A DNA stretch of 7,181 nucleotides from Deltaproteobacteria bacterium (GTDB lineage Bacteria > Myxococcota_A > UBA796 > UBA2385), in contig RFKJ01000143.1 of the NCBI GenBank assembly GCA_003694325.1, forward strand, positions 1 to 7,181. The letters run 5' to 3'. The notes beneath the pieces were generated by a model. That model did not search any database. It had not been told where the DNA came from and was given only the letters and a program-made list of their open reading frames with translations. Both the position numbers and the translations under genes were made by a program. Positions within the stretch are counted from its first letter, which is position 1, and every line of letters begins with the position of its first letter. Positions 1 through 4,906 of this stretch are shown here, piece by piece.

Positions 1-44
1 CGGGGGAGCGGGTGGCCGCCGAGGTCGACGCGCTGCTGCGCTGA
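1..44 (+). CDS. C-terminal tail of an unidentified protein (5' truncated)
   Basis: The first bases read in one frame as a plausible helical C-terminus, GERVAAEVDALLR, ending in TGA at 42-44. Composition (Ala, Val, Glu, Leu, Arg) and GC-rich third positions suit a real gene end in this genome. It is followed by a candidate terminator hairpin. The rest lies left of the window, so the family cannot be named. A random open frame this short is possible, so confidence is moderate. Confidence 0.5.
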   Translation, partial: GERVAAEVDALLR

Positions 45-62
45 ACGGCCCACAATCCGCCC

Positions 63-90
63 GGCCGGCGGTCCGGCCCGCCCCCTCTTT
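63..90 (+). terminator. Candidate intrinsic terminator after the left-edge gene
   Basis: GGCCGG (63-68), loop CGGT (69-72) and CCGGCC (73-78) form a perfect 6-bp GC stem with a 4-base loop, 18 bases after the stop at 42-44. Only a weak pyrimidine run ending CTCTTT (85-90) follows, so the T-tract is poor. The stem could equally be a chance product of very high GC content. Nothing else stands out in 45-135 apart from the ribosome binding site of the next gene. Confidence 0.3.
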
Positions 91-135
91 CCGCCACCGC
101 CGGCGGCGGCTATCTCCTGCCCGAGGAGGACCCCG

Positions 136-366
136 ATGCCCCTGTACGAGTACGCCTGCAACTCCTGTGGCCGACGCTTCGAGCTGCTCGTCCGCACCGA
201 CACGGTCATCGCCTGTCCCGACTGCGGGGGAGACGACCTGCGCAAGCTGCTGTCCCCCTTCGCCGTCAGCGTCGCGGCGTCGGCGCCGCCCCGAGACGCC
301 GCACCCGCCCCGTGCGGCCGTTGCGGTCATCCCGACGGTCCGGGGGCCTGCCAGTACCAGGCCTGA
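136..366 (+). CDS. FmdB-family zinc-ribbon protein
   Basis: A 76-residue protein beginning MPLYEYAC, the hallmark start of FmdB/CxxC_CXXC_SSSS zinc-ribbon proteins. Two pairs, C8-x-x-C11 and C27-P-D-C30, form the expected zinc site. The family is widespread and named after a putative regulator of formamidase genes, but its role is generally unknown. After residue 40 comes an Ala/Pro-rich linker and a Cys-rich tail (C60, C63, C72, in a CGRCGHPDGPGAC stretch), as seen in longer members. Start choice is firm: GAGGAGGA at 123-130 lies a few bases before the ATG. It converges with the beta-CASP nuclease gene, leaving only 15 bases between the two stops. Confidence 0.88.
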   Translation: MPLYEYACNSCGRRFELLVRTDTVIACPDCGGDDLRKLLSPFAVSVAASAPPRDAAPAPCGRCGHPDGPGACQYQA

Positions 367-381
367 TCTCCTCGCGGGTCG

Positions 382-2106
382 TCAGCGCCACTGGCGCAGG
401 ATCGCCGCGACATCGCCCATCTCGTCGACGAGCGCCAGCGGCGGGCCCTGCTCGGCCATCCCCGGCAGACCGACGGTCAGGATCGGCTCCCATGCCCGCC
501 GCCCGACCAGCAGCACCGGGATCTCGGGGCGATGCCCGGCGCGGAGGGCCTGCAGGGCATCGAGGGCAGCGCTCGGGTCGTCGGTGCCCGCGACCATGAG
601 CGCCGCCTCTCGCCCGGCCCGGCTCGGCCCACCGATGGTGAGGACGGTGCCGCGGATCCCCAGCCGGAACAGCTCCTCCTCAAGGGCCGCCCGGCCTGGC
701 GGGAGCACCGTGGCAGCGGGTTCGGGACCCACCCGCACCGGCGGCCCGCCCGCGGCGAGGTCCCACTCCAGGCCCTCGACCGCCGGTTCCACCGCCCACC
801 CCAACTCCTCGCCGATGCGGACCCGCAGCGCGTCGACGGACTCGGGATCCCCGTGGTTGACCCAGACGCGCCGGGGTGGCGTCGGCAGGCGGCGCATCCA
901 CCCCATCAGCCCGTCGCAGTCGGCATGGGCCGACAGCCCGTCGATGCTGGCGACCTCGCACCGCACCTTGACGTACTGCCCGTGGATCTTGATGCGCCGC
1001 TCGCCGGCCAGCAGCCGGGCACCCCGGGTCCCGGGCGCCTGGTAGCCGACGAACAGCAGGGTGTTCCGCTTCGCCGGAGCCCGCTGGGCGATGTGGTGCA
1101 GGATCCGGCCGCCGGTCAGCATGCCCGAGGCCGCCACGATGATGGCCGGGCCCTGCACGTCGTTGATCGCCTTGGATTCATCGAGGCTCCGCGAGAGGGT
1201 CACCCCCTCGCAGAGCGCGGTGATCTGGTCGGGTGACAGCCGCAGGTCGTCGGCGTGGGGCCGGTACAGGCGGGTCGTGTCCACCGCCATGGGGCTGTCG
1301 AGGAAGGTGGGCACCCGCGGGATCTCCCCCCGGTCGACGAGTACGTGCAGCGCCCAGAGCACCGCCTGGGCCCGGCCCACGGCAAACGCCGGGATGAGCA
1401 CCACGCCGCCGCGCTCCACCGTGCGCCCCACCACCTCCTTCAGCGCCCCGAGGATGTCGACGTGGGCGTGGTGGCGGTTGCCGTAGGTGGACTCGACCAC
1501 GACGTGGTCCGCTGCGGGCGGCGTTGCGGGGGGGAGCATGACGAGGTCGTCGTCGCGCCCGATGTCCCCGGAGAACAGGATGTCGGTGTCCGCGTCGGCG
1601 ACCCGCACCGAGGCCGCGCCGAGAATGTGGCCCACCCGGTGGAAGCGCACGGAAAGGGGTCCGACCGTGACCGGATCCTGCCAGCCGTGGGGCACCACCT
1701 GCCGCAGGCTGCGCAGCGCGTCCTGCTCGGTGTACATCGGTCGGGCCGGACGATGCCGGGTGTGCCCCTTGCGGTTGGCGTAGGCGGCGTCCTCCTCCTG
1801 GATCCGGCCGGAGTCCGGCAGCAGGATCCGAAGCAGCTCGGCCGTCCCCGCCGTGCAGTGGATCGGCCCGTGAAACCCGTCGCGCACCAGCGCCGGCAGC
1901 CAGCCGGAGTGGTCGATGTGAGCGTGCGTCAGCACCACGGCGTCCAGCGACGCCGGGTCGACCTCCAGCGACTGCCAGTTGCGCAGGCGCAACTGCTTGT
2001 AGCCCTGGAACATCCCGCAATCGACCAGCAGCCGCGTCTGGTCCCGCGTCACCAGGGTCCGGGACCCGGTGACCGTGCCCGCCGCACCCAGAAACCGGAT
2101 CCGCAT
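382..2106 (-). CDS. beta-CASP metallo-beta-lactamase RNA nuclease (CPSF73-like) with a C-terminal extension
   Basis: A 574-residue protein of the MBL-fold/beta-CASP/RMMBL family, whose members cut or exonucleolytically trim RNA with two zinc ions. Visible motifs: H61-x-H63-x-D65-H66 (motif 2), H160 in VGHILGA (motif 3), D181 in FSGDIGR (motif 4), E205 in VESTYGNR (beta-CASP motif A), H394 in SAHAD (motif B) and H418 in NHGD (motif C). All catalytic positions are intact. Family members usually end soon after motif C, around 450-470 residues. Here about 105 further residues (from about 470) form a Leu/Ala-rich alpha/beta-looking segment of unknown function. The start at 2106 is chosen because MRIRFLGAAGTVTGS is the canonical N-terminus and GGAGG precedes it. 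The frame stays open to 2286, but that extension resembles nothing and would overlap the divergent promoter region. The gene is divergent from arsR. Cytoplasmic by absence of a signal peptide. Confidence 0.93.
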   Translation of the reverse strand: MRIRFLGAAGTVTGSRTLVTRDQTRLLVDCGMFQGYKQLRLRNWQSLEVDPASLDAVVLTHAHIDHSGWLPALVRDGFHGPIHCTAGTAELLRILLPDSGRIQEEDAAYANRKGHTRHRPARPMYTEQDALRSLRQVVPHGWQDPVTVGPLSVRFHRVGHILGAASVRVADADTDILFSGDIGRDDDLVMLPPATPPAADHVVVESTYGNRHHAHVDILGALKEVVGRTVERGGVVLIPAFAVGRAQAVLWALHVLVDRGEIPRVPTFLDSPMAVDTTRLYRPHADDLRLSPDQITALCEGVTLSRSLDESKAINDVQGPAIIVAASGMLTGGRILHHIAQRAPAKRNTLLFVGYQAPGTRGARLLAGERRIKIHGQYVKVRCEVASIDGLSAHADCDGLMGWMRRLPTPPRRVWVNHGDPESVDALRVRIGEELGWAVEPAVEGLEWDLAAGGPPVRVGPEPAATVLPPGRAALEEELFRLGIRGTVLTIGGPSRAGREAALMVAGTDDPSAALDALQALRAGHRPEIPVLLVGRRAWEPILTVGLPGMAEQGPPLALVDEMGDVAAILRQWR

Positions 2107-2112
2107 GCCGCC

Positions 2113-2126
2113 TCCACGTTCGTGGA
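2113..2126 (-). promoter_or_regulatory. Small palindrome overlapping the ribosome binding site of the beta-CASP gene
   Basis: On the - strand TCCACG-AA-CGTGGA is a perfect inverted repeat (6-base arms, 2-base centre). Its right arm runs into the GGAGG ribosome binding site a few bases before the ATG at 2106. As RNA it could fold with a slightly wider loop and partly hide the site; as DNA it could be a small operator. A chance palindrome is also possible. Confidence 0.35.
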
Positions 2127-2258
2127 AGCCCCGTATTCCATGCGGCCCGCCGTTCCCACCGACTCGGCCCGCCGATGGTCTCACCGTCCGGCACCCCCAG
2201 GCCGGATCACCACCGGAGATCCCCGCAAGACCTTGCCGCCGGGAACCGCATGATTTAG

Positions 2259-2271
2259 TGTTTGCGAAACA
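2259..2271 (+). promoter_or_regulatory. Candidate ArsR operator upstream of the metal-response cluster
   Basis: TGTTT-GCG-AAACA is a perfect inverted repeat with 5-base arms around GCG. It lies in the AT-rich island 14 to 26 bases before the arsR start and just after the weak -10-like TTTAGT. ArsR/SmtB repressors commonly bind short imperfect palindromes at or near their own transcription start, so autoregulation is the simplest reading. The arms are shorter than in well-studied 12-2-12 sites, so the bound region may extend beyond what is seen. Confidence 0.45.
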
Positions 2272-2284
2272 ACAGGATCGCTCC

Positions 2285-2641
2285 ATGAAGTGCGTCCCCC
2301 CCGAGGATCGCCCGGTCGACCTCCAGGCCCTGACCGAGACCTACCGGTTCACCCCGGAGCTGGACCTGCTGGCTGCCAGCCTCGCCGTCTGGTCCCACCC
2401 CACCCGCATGCGGATCTTCGCCCTGCTCGACCAGGTCGAGCAGATGTGCGTGTGCGACCTCGCCGAGGTCCTGGGCATCTCGGTGTCGGCCGTCTCCCAG
2501 AACCTCGCCCGGATGCGAGCCCACCAGCTCGTGAAGTTCCGTCGCGATGCCCAGACGCTGTACTACTCCCTCACCGATCACCCGGTCAACCGCATGCTTC
2601 GCCCGATGGTCGCCGAGCTTCGCGAGCGGGAAGGTGACTAG
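2285..2641 (+). CDS. ArsR/SmtB-family metal-sensing transcriptional repressor
   Basis: A 118-residue winged-helix repressor that would leave DNA on binding a metal or metalloid. The core reads AVWSHPTRMRIFALLDQ, then CVCDLAEVLGISVSAVSQNLARMR (helix-turn-helix, about 55-78) and the beta-wing FRRDAQTLYYSL (about 85-96). C55-x-C57 in the MCVCDLA stretch matches the alpha-3 thiolate motif of ArsR/CadC/CmtR-type sensors. C3 near the N-terminus could complete an alpha-3N-type site as in CadC. D98-H99 sits where alpha-5 ligands occur, but the rest of that site is not clear. The start at 2285 has AGGA seven bases upstream. The frame is open further back to 2069, but that part is unlike the family and overlaps the promoter. 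First gene of the cluster; its end overlaps the next gene by 8 bases, so it probably controls all of it. Confidence 0.93.
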   Translation: MKCVPPEDRPVDLQALTETYRFTPELDLLAASLAVWSHPTRMRIFALLDQVEQMCVCDLAEVLGISVSAVSQNLARMRAHQLVKFRRDAQTLYYSLTDHPVNRMLRPMVAELREREGD

Positions 2642-3437
2642 CCTGCTGGCGGTCTTCCTCGCCGGGTGCCGCGGCCCGGCGGAGCCGCCCGGCAACTCCG
2701 GCGACACCGGTGACACCGGCACAACCGGCGACTCCGGCCTGGAGGCACCGCGGTTCACGGTGAGCGGCCAGGTCCTCGACGTGGACGGCGGCCCGGTCGT
2801 CGACGTCTTCGTCACCGTGTCCACCGAGTTCTGCATTCCCGACCGCACCGACGCCGAGGGTCGCTTCCAGGTCGCCGACGTCGACCCCGGAGAGAAGCGG
2901 CTGATCACCTATGGAGAGACCGCCGGCAACGGCCTGTTCGCCTCGGTGGTGGTCCGCTTCGAGGCCGACGCGGCCTGGACCCTGGACGCGCCCCTGACCA
3001 CCCCCGCGCTGACCCAGCGCTGGCCCATCGACCCCGCCTCGCCCGACGACCAGCACTTCACCTCGGCCGAGGGCTTCGAGATCGACATCCCGGCCGGCAG
3101 CCTGACCCTGGCCCCCTTCGCCCCGGCCGAGCTGCAGCTCGCCCGCGAGCCGCTGCCCCTGGCCCCCGACTTCGTCCCCGCCGGCTTCGAGCTGGTCGAC
3201 CTGTTCGTGCTGCACCCCATCCAGTCCACGCTGGATCCGCCCGCCCCCGTCCGCTTCCCGGCGGACACCGGCCTGGCCCCCGGCACGCCCGTCCGGTTCC
3301 TGGCCCTGGACTACGACACCGGCATGCTGACCCCGGTGGCCACCGGCACCGTGGACGACGACGGGACCGCGGCCACCGCCCCCGGCCAGGGGATCCCCGA
3401 GCTGACCTGGATCGGCCTCGCCCTGGAGAACCCATGA
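2634..3437 (+). CDS. Lipoprotein with a carboxypeptidase-regulatory-like domain and a ZU5-like region
   Basis: I take the GTG at 2634 as start, inside the end of arsR, giving 267 residues. It begins MTSLLAVFLAGC, a very short signal peptide with lipobox LAGC (C12). A flexible linker GNSGDTGDTGTTGDSG follows at 20-35. Residues about 41-95 (VSGQVLDVDGGPVVDVFV, then RTDAEGRFQVADVDPGEK) look like the beta-sandwich carboxypeptidase regulatory-like domain. Residues about 141-200 contain FEIDIPAGSL, reminiscent of ZU5-like domains. No catalytic motif is seen, so it is probably structural or binding, anchored in the envelope. Its stop overlaps the selenoprotein start (ATGA), implying coupled translation and a shared task. 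An upstream ATG at 2547 exists but would place 29 unlikely residues before the signal peptide and overlap arsR heavily. Confidence 0.75.
   Translation: MTSLLAVFLAGCRGPAEPPGNSGDTGDTGTTGDSGLEAPRFTVSGQVLDVDGGPVVDVFVTVSTEFCIPDRTDAEGRFQVADVDPGEKRLITYGETAGNGLFASVVVRFEADAAWTLDAPLTTPALTQRWPIDPASPDDQHFTSAEGFEIDIPAGSLTLAPFAPAELQLAREPLPLAPDFVPAGFELVDLFVLHPIQSTLDPPAPVRFPADTGLAPGTPVRFLALDYDTGMLTPVATGTVDDDGTAATAPGQGIPELTWIGLALENP
2691..2738 (+). repeat. Nine-base tandem coding repeat (Gly-Asp/Asn-Thr/Ser linker)
   Basis: Five imperfect nine-base units of the form GGC-GAC-ACC, closed by a final GGC, encode the linker right after the lipidated cysteine of the lipoprotein. Such repeats are prone to slippage, so linker length may vary between strains. 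Similar linkers occur on many exported proteins of Myxococcota and relatives. Confidence 0.7.
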
Positions 3438-4024
3438 GACCCCCATCGACCGCCGCCCTCCTCCTCGCCACCGCCTGCACCACCGCCAACGGCCCGAGCG
3501 GGTCGGACAGCGGGCCGGGCCTCGACACGGCCGACGGCACCGCAGCTCCCTGCGGCCCCGACGTTCCCACCGGGTTGCAGGTCGGGGACTGCGCGCCCGA
3601 CTTCACGCTGCCCGACGCCAACGGCGCCCCCTTCACCCTCTCCGACCAGCGGGGCAAGGTCGCCCTGGTGGACATCTCGGCGGTGTGGTGAACGTCCTGC
3701 CGGTCCCTGGTCCAGGGGCTCGAGGATCTCTACCAGGAGCATGGCGAGGCCGGGTTCCTGCCGATCAGCGTGCTGGGGGAGAACGCTTCCGGCAACGTGC
3801 CGGACGTCGACGACGCCGCCCTCTGGGCGGAGGGACTGGGCCTGACCTACCCGGTGCTGGCCGACACCAAGGGGACCTTCTTCCCCACCTGGGATCCCGA
3901 CGGAGTGCTGCCCATGGCGTACATCATCGATGCCGACGGGGTCATCGCCTGGGCTGAGGCCGGCGGAGCCGGGGGGCTCGACCAGATCGAGGCGACGGTG
4001 CTCGGGTTGCTGGAGGAGGATTGA
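3434..4024 (+). CDS. Selenocysteine-containing thioredoxin-fold (AhpC/TSA-TlpA-like) lipoprotein, UGA at 3689-3691 read as Sec
   Basis: Read through one in-frame TGA, this is a 196-residue redoxin. Residues 1-15 look like a short lipoprotein signal (LLATAC, C15; Ala at -3 is unusual), then a Ser/Gly/Asp-rich linker. The fold starts at about 47: GLQVGDCAPDFTLPDANG, then LSDQRGKVALVDISAVW, Sec86, T87, S88, C89, i.e. W-U-x-x-C in place of the thioredoxin W-C-x-x-C. LPISVLGEN, YPVLAD and the likely cis-Pro P160 (LPMAYIIDADG) follow, all encoded after the TGA in the same frame. Codon use stays GC3-rich across the TGA. A SECIS-like hairpin begins 10 bases after it. The start ATG overlaps the previous stop and has GGAG five bases upstream. 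Likely role: envelope thiol-disulfide exchange, peroxide reduction or metal handling with a selenol nucleophile. Without Sec insertion only an 85-residue stub would be made. C40 and C53 are additional cysteines. Confidence 0.9.
3689..3691 (+). other. Recoded UGA codon (selenocysteine 86)
   Basis: This TGA is the only stop in the frame from 3434 to 4022. It falls exactly at the first position of the redox motif, with the resolving Cys (TGC, 3698-3700) three residues later. In thioredoxin-fold relatives this position is Cys (TGC or TGT), one base from TGA. Family position, open frame on both sides and the adjacent hairpin together favour recoding over a nonsense mutation. Confidence 0.9.
3702..3720 (+). 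promoter_or_regulatory. Bacterial SECIS-like stem-loop
   Basis: In RNA, GGUCCCU (3702-3708) pairs with AGGGGCU (3714-3720). That gives seven pairs: U-A, three C-G, U-G, G-C and G-U. The apical loop is five bases, GGUCC (3709-3713). Seventeen bases separate the UGA from the first loop G. Bacterial SECIS elements lie directly downstream of the UGA with exposed G and U in the loop for SelB; the E. coli fdhF loop contains GGUCU. The match in distance and loop is close. The hairpin is also coding, so its sequence is constrained twice. Confidence 0.82.
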
Positions 4025-4064
4025 AACCTCCGTACTTGCGCAATATCTGAAATACTGGTTCTCG
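4021..4064 (+). promoter_or_regulatory. Candidate internal promoter/operator before merT
   Basis: The 75-base gap between the selenoprotein and merT contains an AT-rich patch unlike its surroundings. TTGAAA (4021-4026, overlapping the selenoprotein stop) lies 17 bases before TATCTG (4044-4049), a -35 plus a weak -10. CAATATCTGAAATACTG (4041-4057) is an imperfect palindrome with 6 of 8 symmetric pairs, and TTGCGCAA (4036-4043) is a perfect 8-base palindrome. CTCCGTACTTGCG (4028-4040) resembles the left half of the classical MerR operator, but the right half is not conserved. merT and the genes after it may thus have their own promoter. Confidence 0.4.
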
Positions 4065-4099
4065 ACCCCGGAACTCCCCTTCCCAACCACCGAGTCTCC

Positions 4100-4507
4100 A
4101 TGGCCGCCCACTCCTCCCCCCGCCACTCGTCCACCGGCCGGGCCGCCACCATCGGGGGTGCCATCGCCGCCGCCATCGCCGCGTCGGCCTGCTGCATCGG
4201 ACCCTTGATCCTCGCGGTGCTCGGCATCGGCGGGGCCGGCTTCCTGGTCGCGCTCGAGCCCTACCGCCCCCTGTTCACCGCCATCACCATCGTCCTGCTG
4301 GGGGCCGGCTGGATCCTGACCTGGCGCGAGCGGGCCCGGTCCACCGTCGCGGTGACGGCCAGCCGGGATGGGGGGGGCGCCGACGGCGACGACTGTGGCT
4401 GCGCAATGCCGCGGGCCAACCGGACCGGCAAGCGGATGATGTGGCTGGCCACCGCCATCGTGGGCGTCGCCCTGCTGTTCCCCTACCTCACCCCCTACCT
4501 GTTCTGA
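4100..4507 (+). CDS. merT: MerT-like mercuric/heavy-metal transport protein
   Basis: A 135-residue inner-membrane protein with three predicted helices: about 16-50, 57-75 and 113-132. The first holds vicinal C31-C32 in SACCIGPLILAVLGIGGAG, the signature of MerT, which takes Hg(II) from periplasmic MerP. The loop between helices 2 and 3 carries D98-C99-G-C101, matching the second cysteine pair of MerT that passes metal to the cytoplasm. MerT proteins are usually about 116 residues; the extra length is a polar N-terminus and a longer loop. The ATG at 4100 is the first ordinary start after the previous stop; its ribosome binding site is weak. The merP-like gene follows after 17 bases. Related families move other soft metals, so Hg specificity is inferred. 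Confidence 0.85.
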   Translation: MAAHSSPRHSSTGRAATIGGAIAAAIAASACCIGPLILAVLGIGGAGFLVALEPYRPLFTAITIVLLGAGWILTWRERARSTVAVTASRDGGGADGDDCGCAMPRANRTGKRMMWLATAIVGVALLFPYLTPYLF

Positions 4508-4524
4508 ACGCCGAAGGAGCCGAC

Positions 4525-4905
4525 ATGACCGGCATCCGCCGCCCCCTCTCCCCCCTGCTGCTCGTCGGCGCCCTGGCCCTGCCCGGGTCGCTCTCCACCC
4601 TGGCCTGCGGATCGAACGGTCCCGCCGCCCGCCACGAGGGCGCGGGCACGGCGACCACCGCCACCGCCCCGGCAAAGACCCGAACCGCGACCCTGGCCAT
4701 CGAGGGCATGACCTGCGCGTCCTGCTCGGTCACGGTGCGCACCGCCGCCCGGAAGCTCGACGGGCTGGTCAGCATCGAGGTCGACGTCGACGGCGGCCGG
4801 GCGACGGTCCAGTACGACCCCGACCGACTCACCCCCGAGCAGATCGCCGAGCAGATCAGCAGCACCGGGTACAAGACCACCGTCCTGCGCGACCCGGGGG
4901 CCTGA
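4525..4905 (+). CDS. merP: Exported MerP-like heavy-metal-associated (HMA) domain protein
   Basis: A 126-residue protein with an N-terminal export signal, a Thr/Ala-rich linker (about 35-53) and one HMA domain (about 54-121). The metal motif is GMTCASC (C64, C67), and the fold continues through VTVRTAARKLDGLVSIEVDVDG and YDPDRLTPEQIAEQISSTGY. Signal: MTGIRRPLSP, then the hydrophobic LLLVGALALP. The site STLAC (C28) could be an imperfect lipobox, so it may be membrane-anchored rather than freely periplasmic as classical MerP is. MerP captures Hg(II) with its Cys pair and hands it to MerT, whose gene ends 17 bases upstream. GAAGGAG at 4513-4519 sets the start. It ends one base before the next gene. 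A copper-binding role is also possible for GMTCASC. Confidence 0.87.
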   Translation: MTGIRRPLSPLLLVGALALPGSLSTLACGSNGPAARHEGAGTATTATAPAKTRTATLAIEGMTCASCSVTVRTAARKLDGLVSIEVDVDGGRATVQYDPDRLTPEQIAEQISSTGYKTTVLRDPGA

Positions 4906-4906
4906 C

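Larger units (their letters stand above)
2107..2284. other. Divergent intergenic region between the beta-CASP gene and arsR
   Basis: These 178 bases separate two divergently transcribed genes and must hold the promoters for both unless transcription starts elsewhere. Most is GC-rich and featureless. The AT-rich island at about 2249-2277, next to arsR, is the obvious regulatory site. A weak -35-like TTGCCG (2233-2238) lies 15 bases before a -10-like TTTAGT (2254-2259) on the + strand. I see no convincing sigma-70 promoter for the - strand gene. Confidence 0.5.

Noticed and set aside
1255..2253. Long + strand open frame opposite the beta-CASP gene
   Set aside because: It is a mirror of the real gene in GC-rich DNA; its His/Arg/Gly-rich product has no domain.
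2069..2284. N-terminal extension of the ArsR protein
   Set aside because: The Pro/Arg-rich sequence is unlike the family, covers the divergent promoter region and overlaps the beta-CASP start; the ATG at 2285 has a ribosome binding site.
2107..2286. 60-residue N-terminal extension of the beta-CASP protein
   Set aside because: The family starts at MRIRFLGAAG, which has GGAGG just upstream; the extension has no recognisable fold.
3434..3691. An 85-residue protein ending at TGA, or a redoxin pseudogene with a nonsense mutation
   Set aside because: The frame continues unbroken for 110 more residues with normal codon use and completes the fold. The TGA is exactly at the active-site Cys position and a SECIS-like hairpin follows.
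3770..4024. A separate small gene starting MLGENASGN
   Set aside because: It is the C-terminal half of the selenoprotein in the same frame. Its ATG/GTG-like start has no independent function and lies mid-fold.
4505..4530. Read-through of the merT TGA as a second selenocysteine
   Set aside because: The stop is followed at once by a good ribosome binding site and the merP start, and no redox motif lies there.
3311..4675. Long - strand open frame across the selenoprotein, merT and merP
   Set aside because: Low-complexity Gly/Arg-rich translation, antisense to three well-supported genes.
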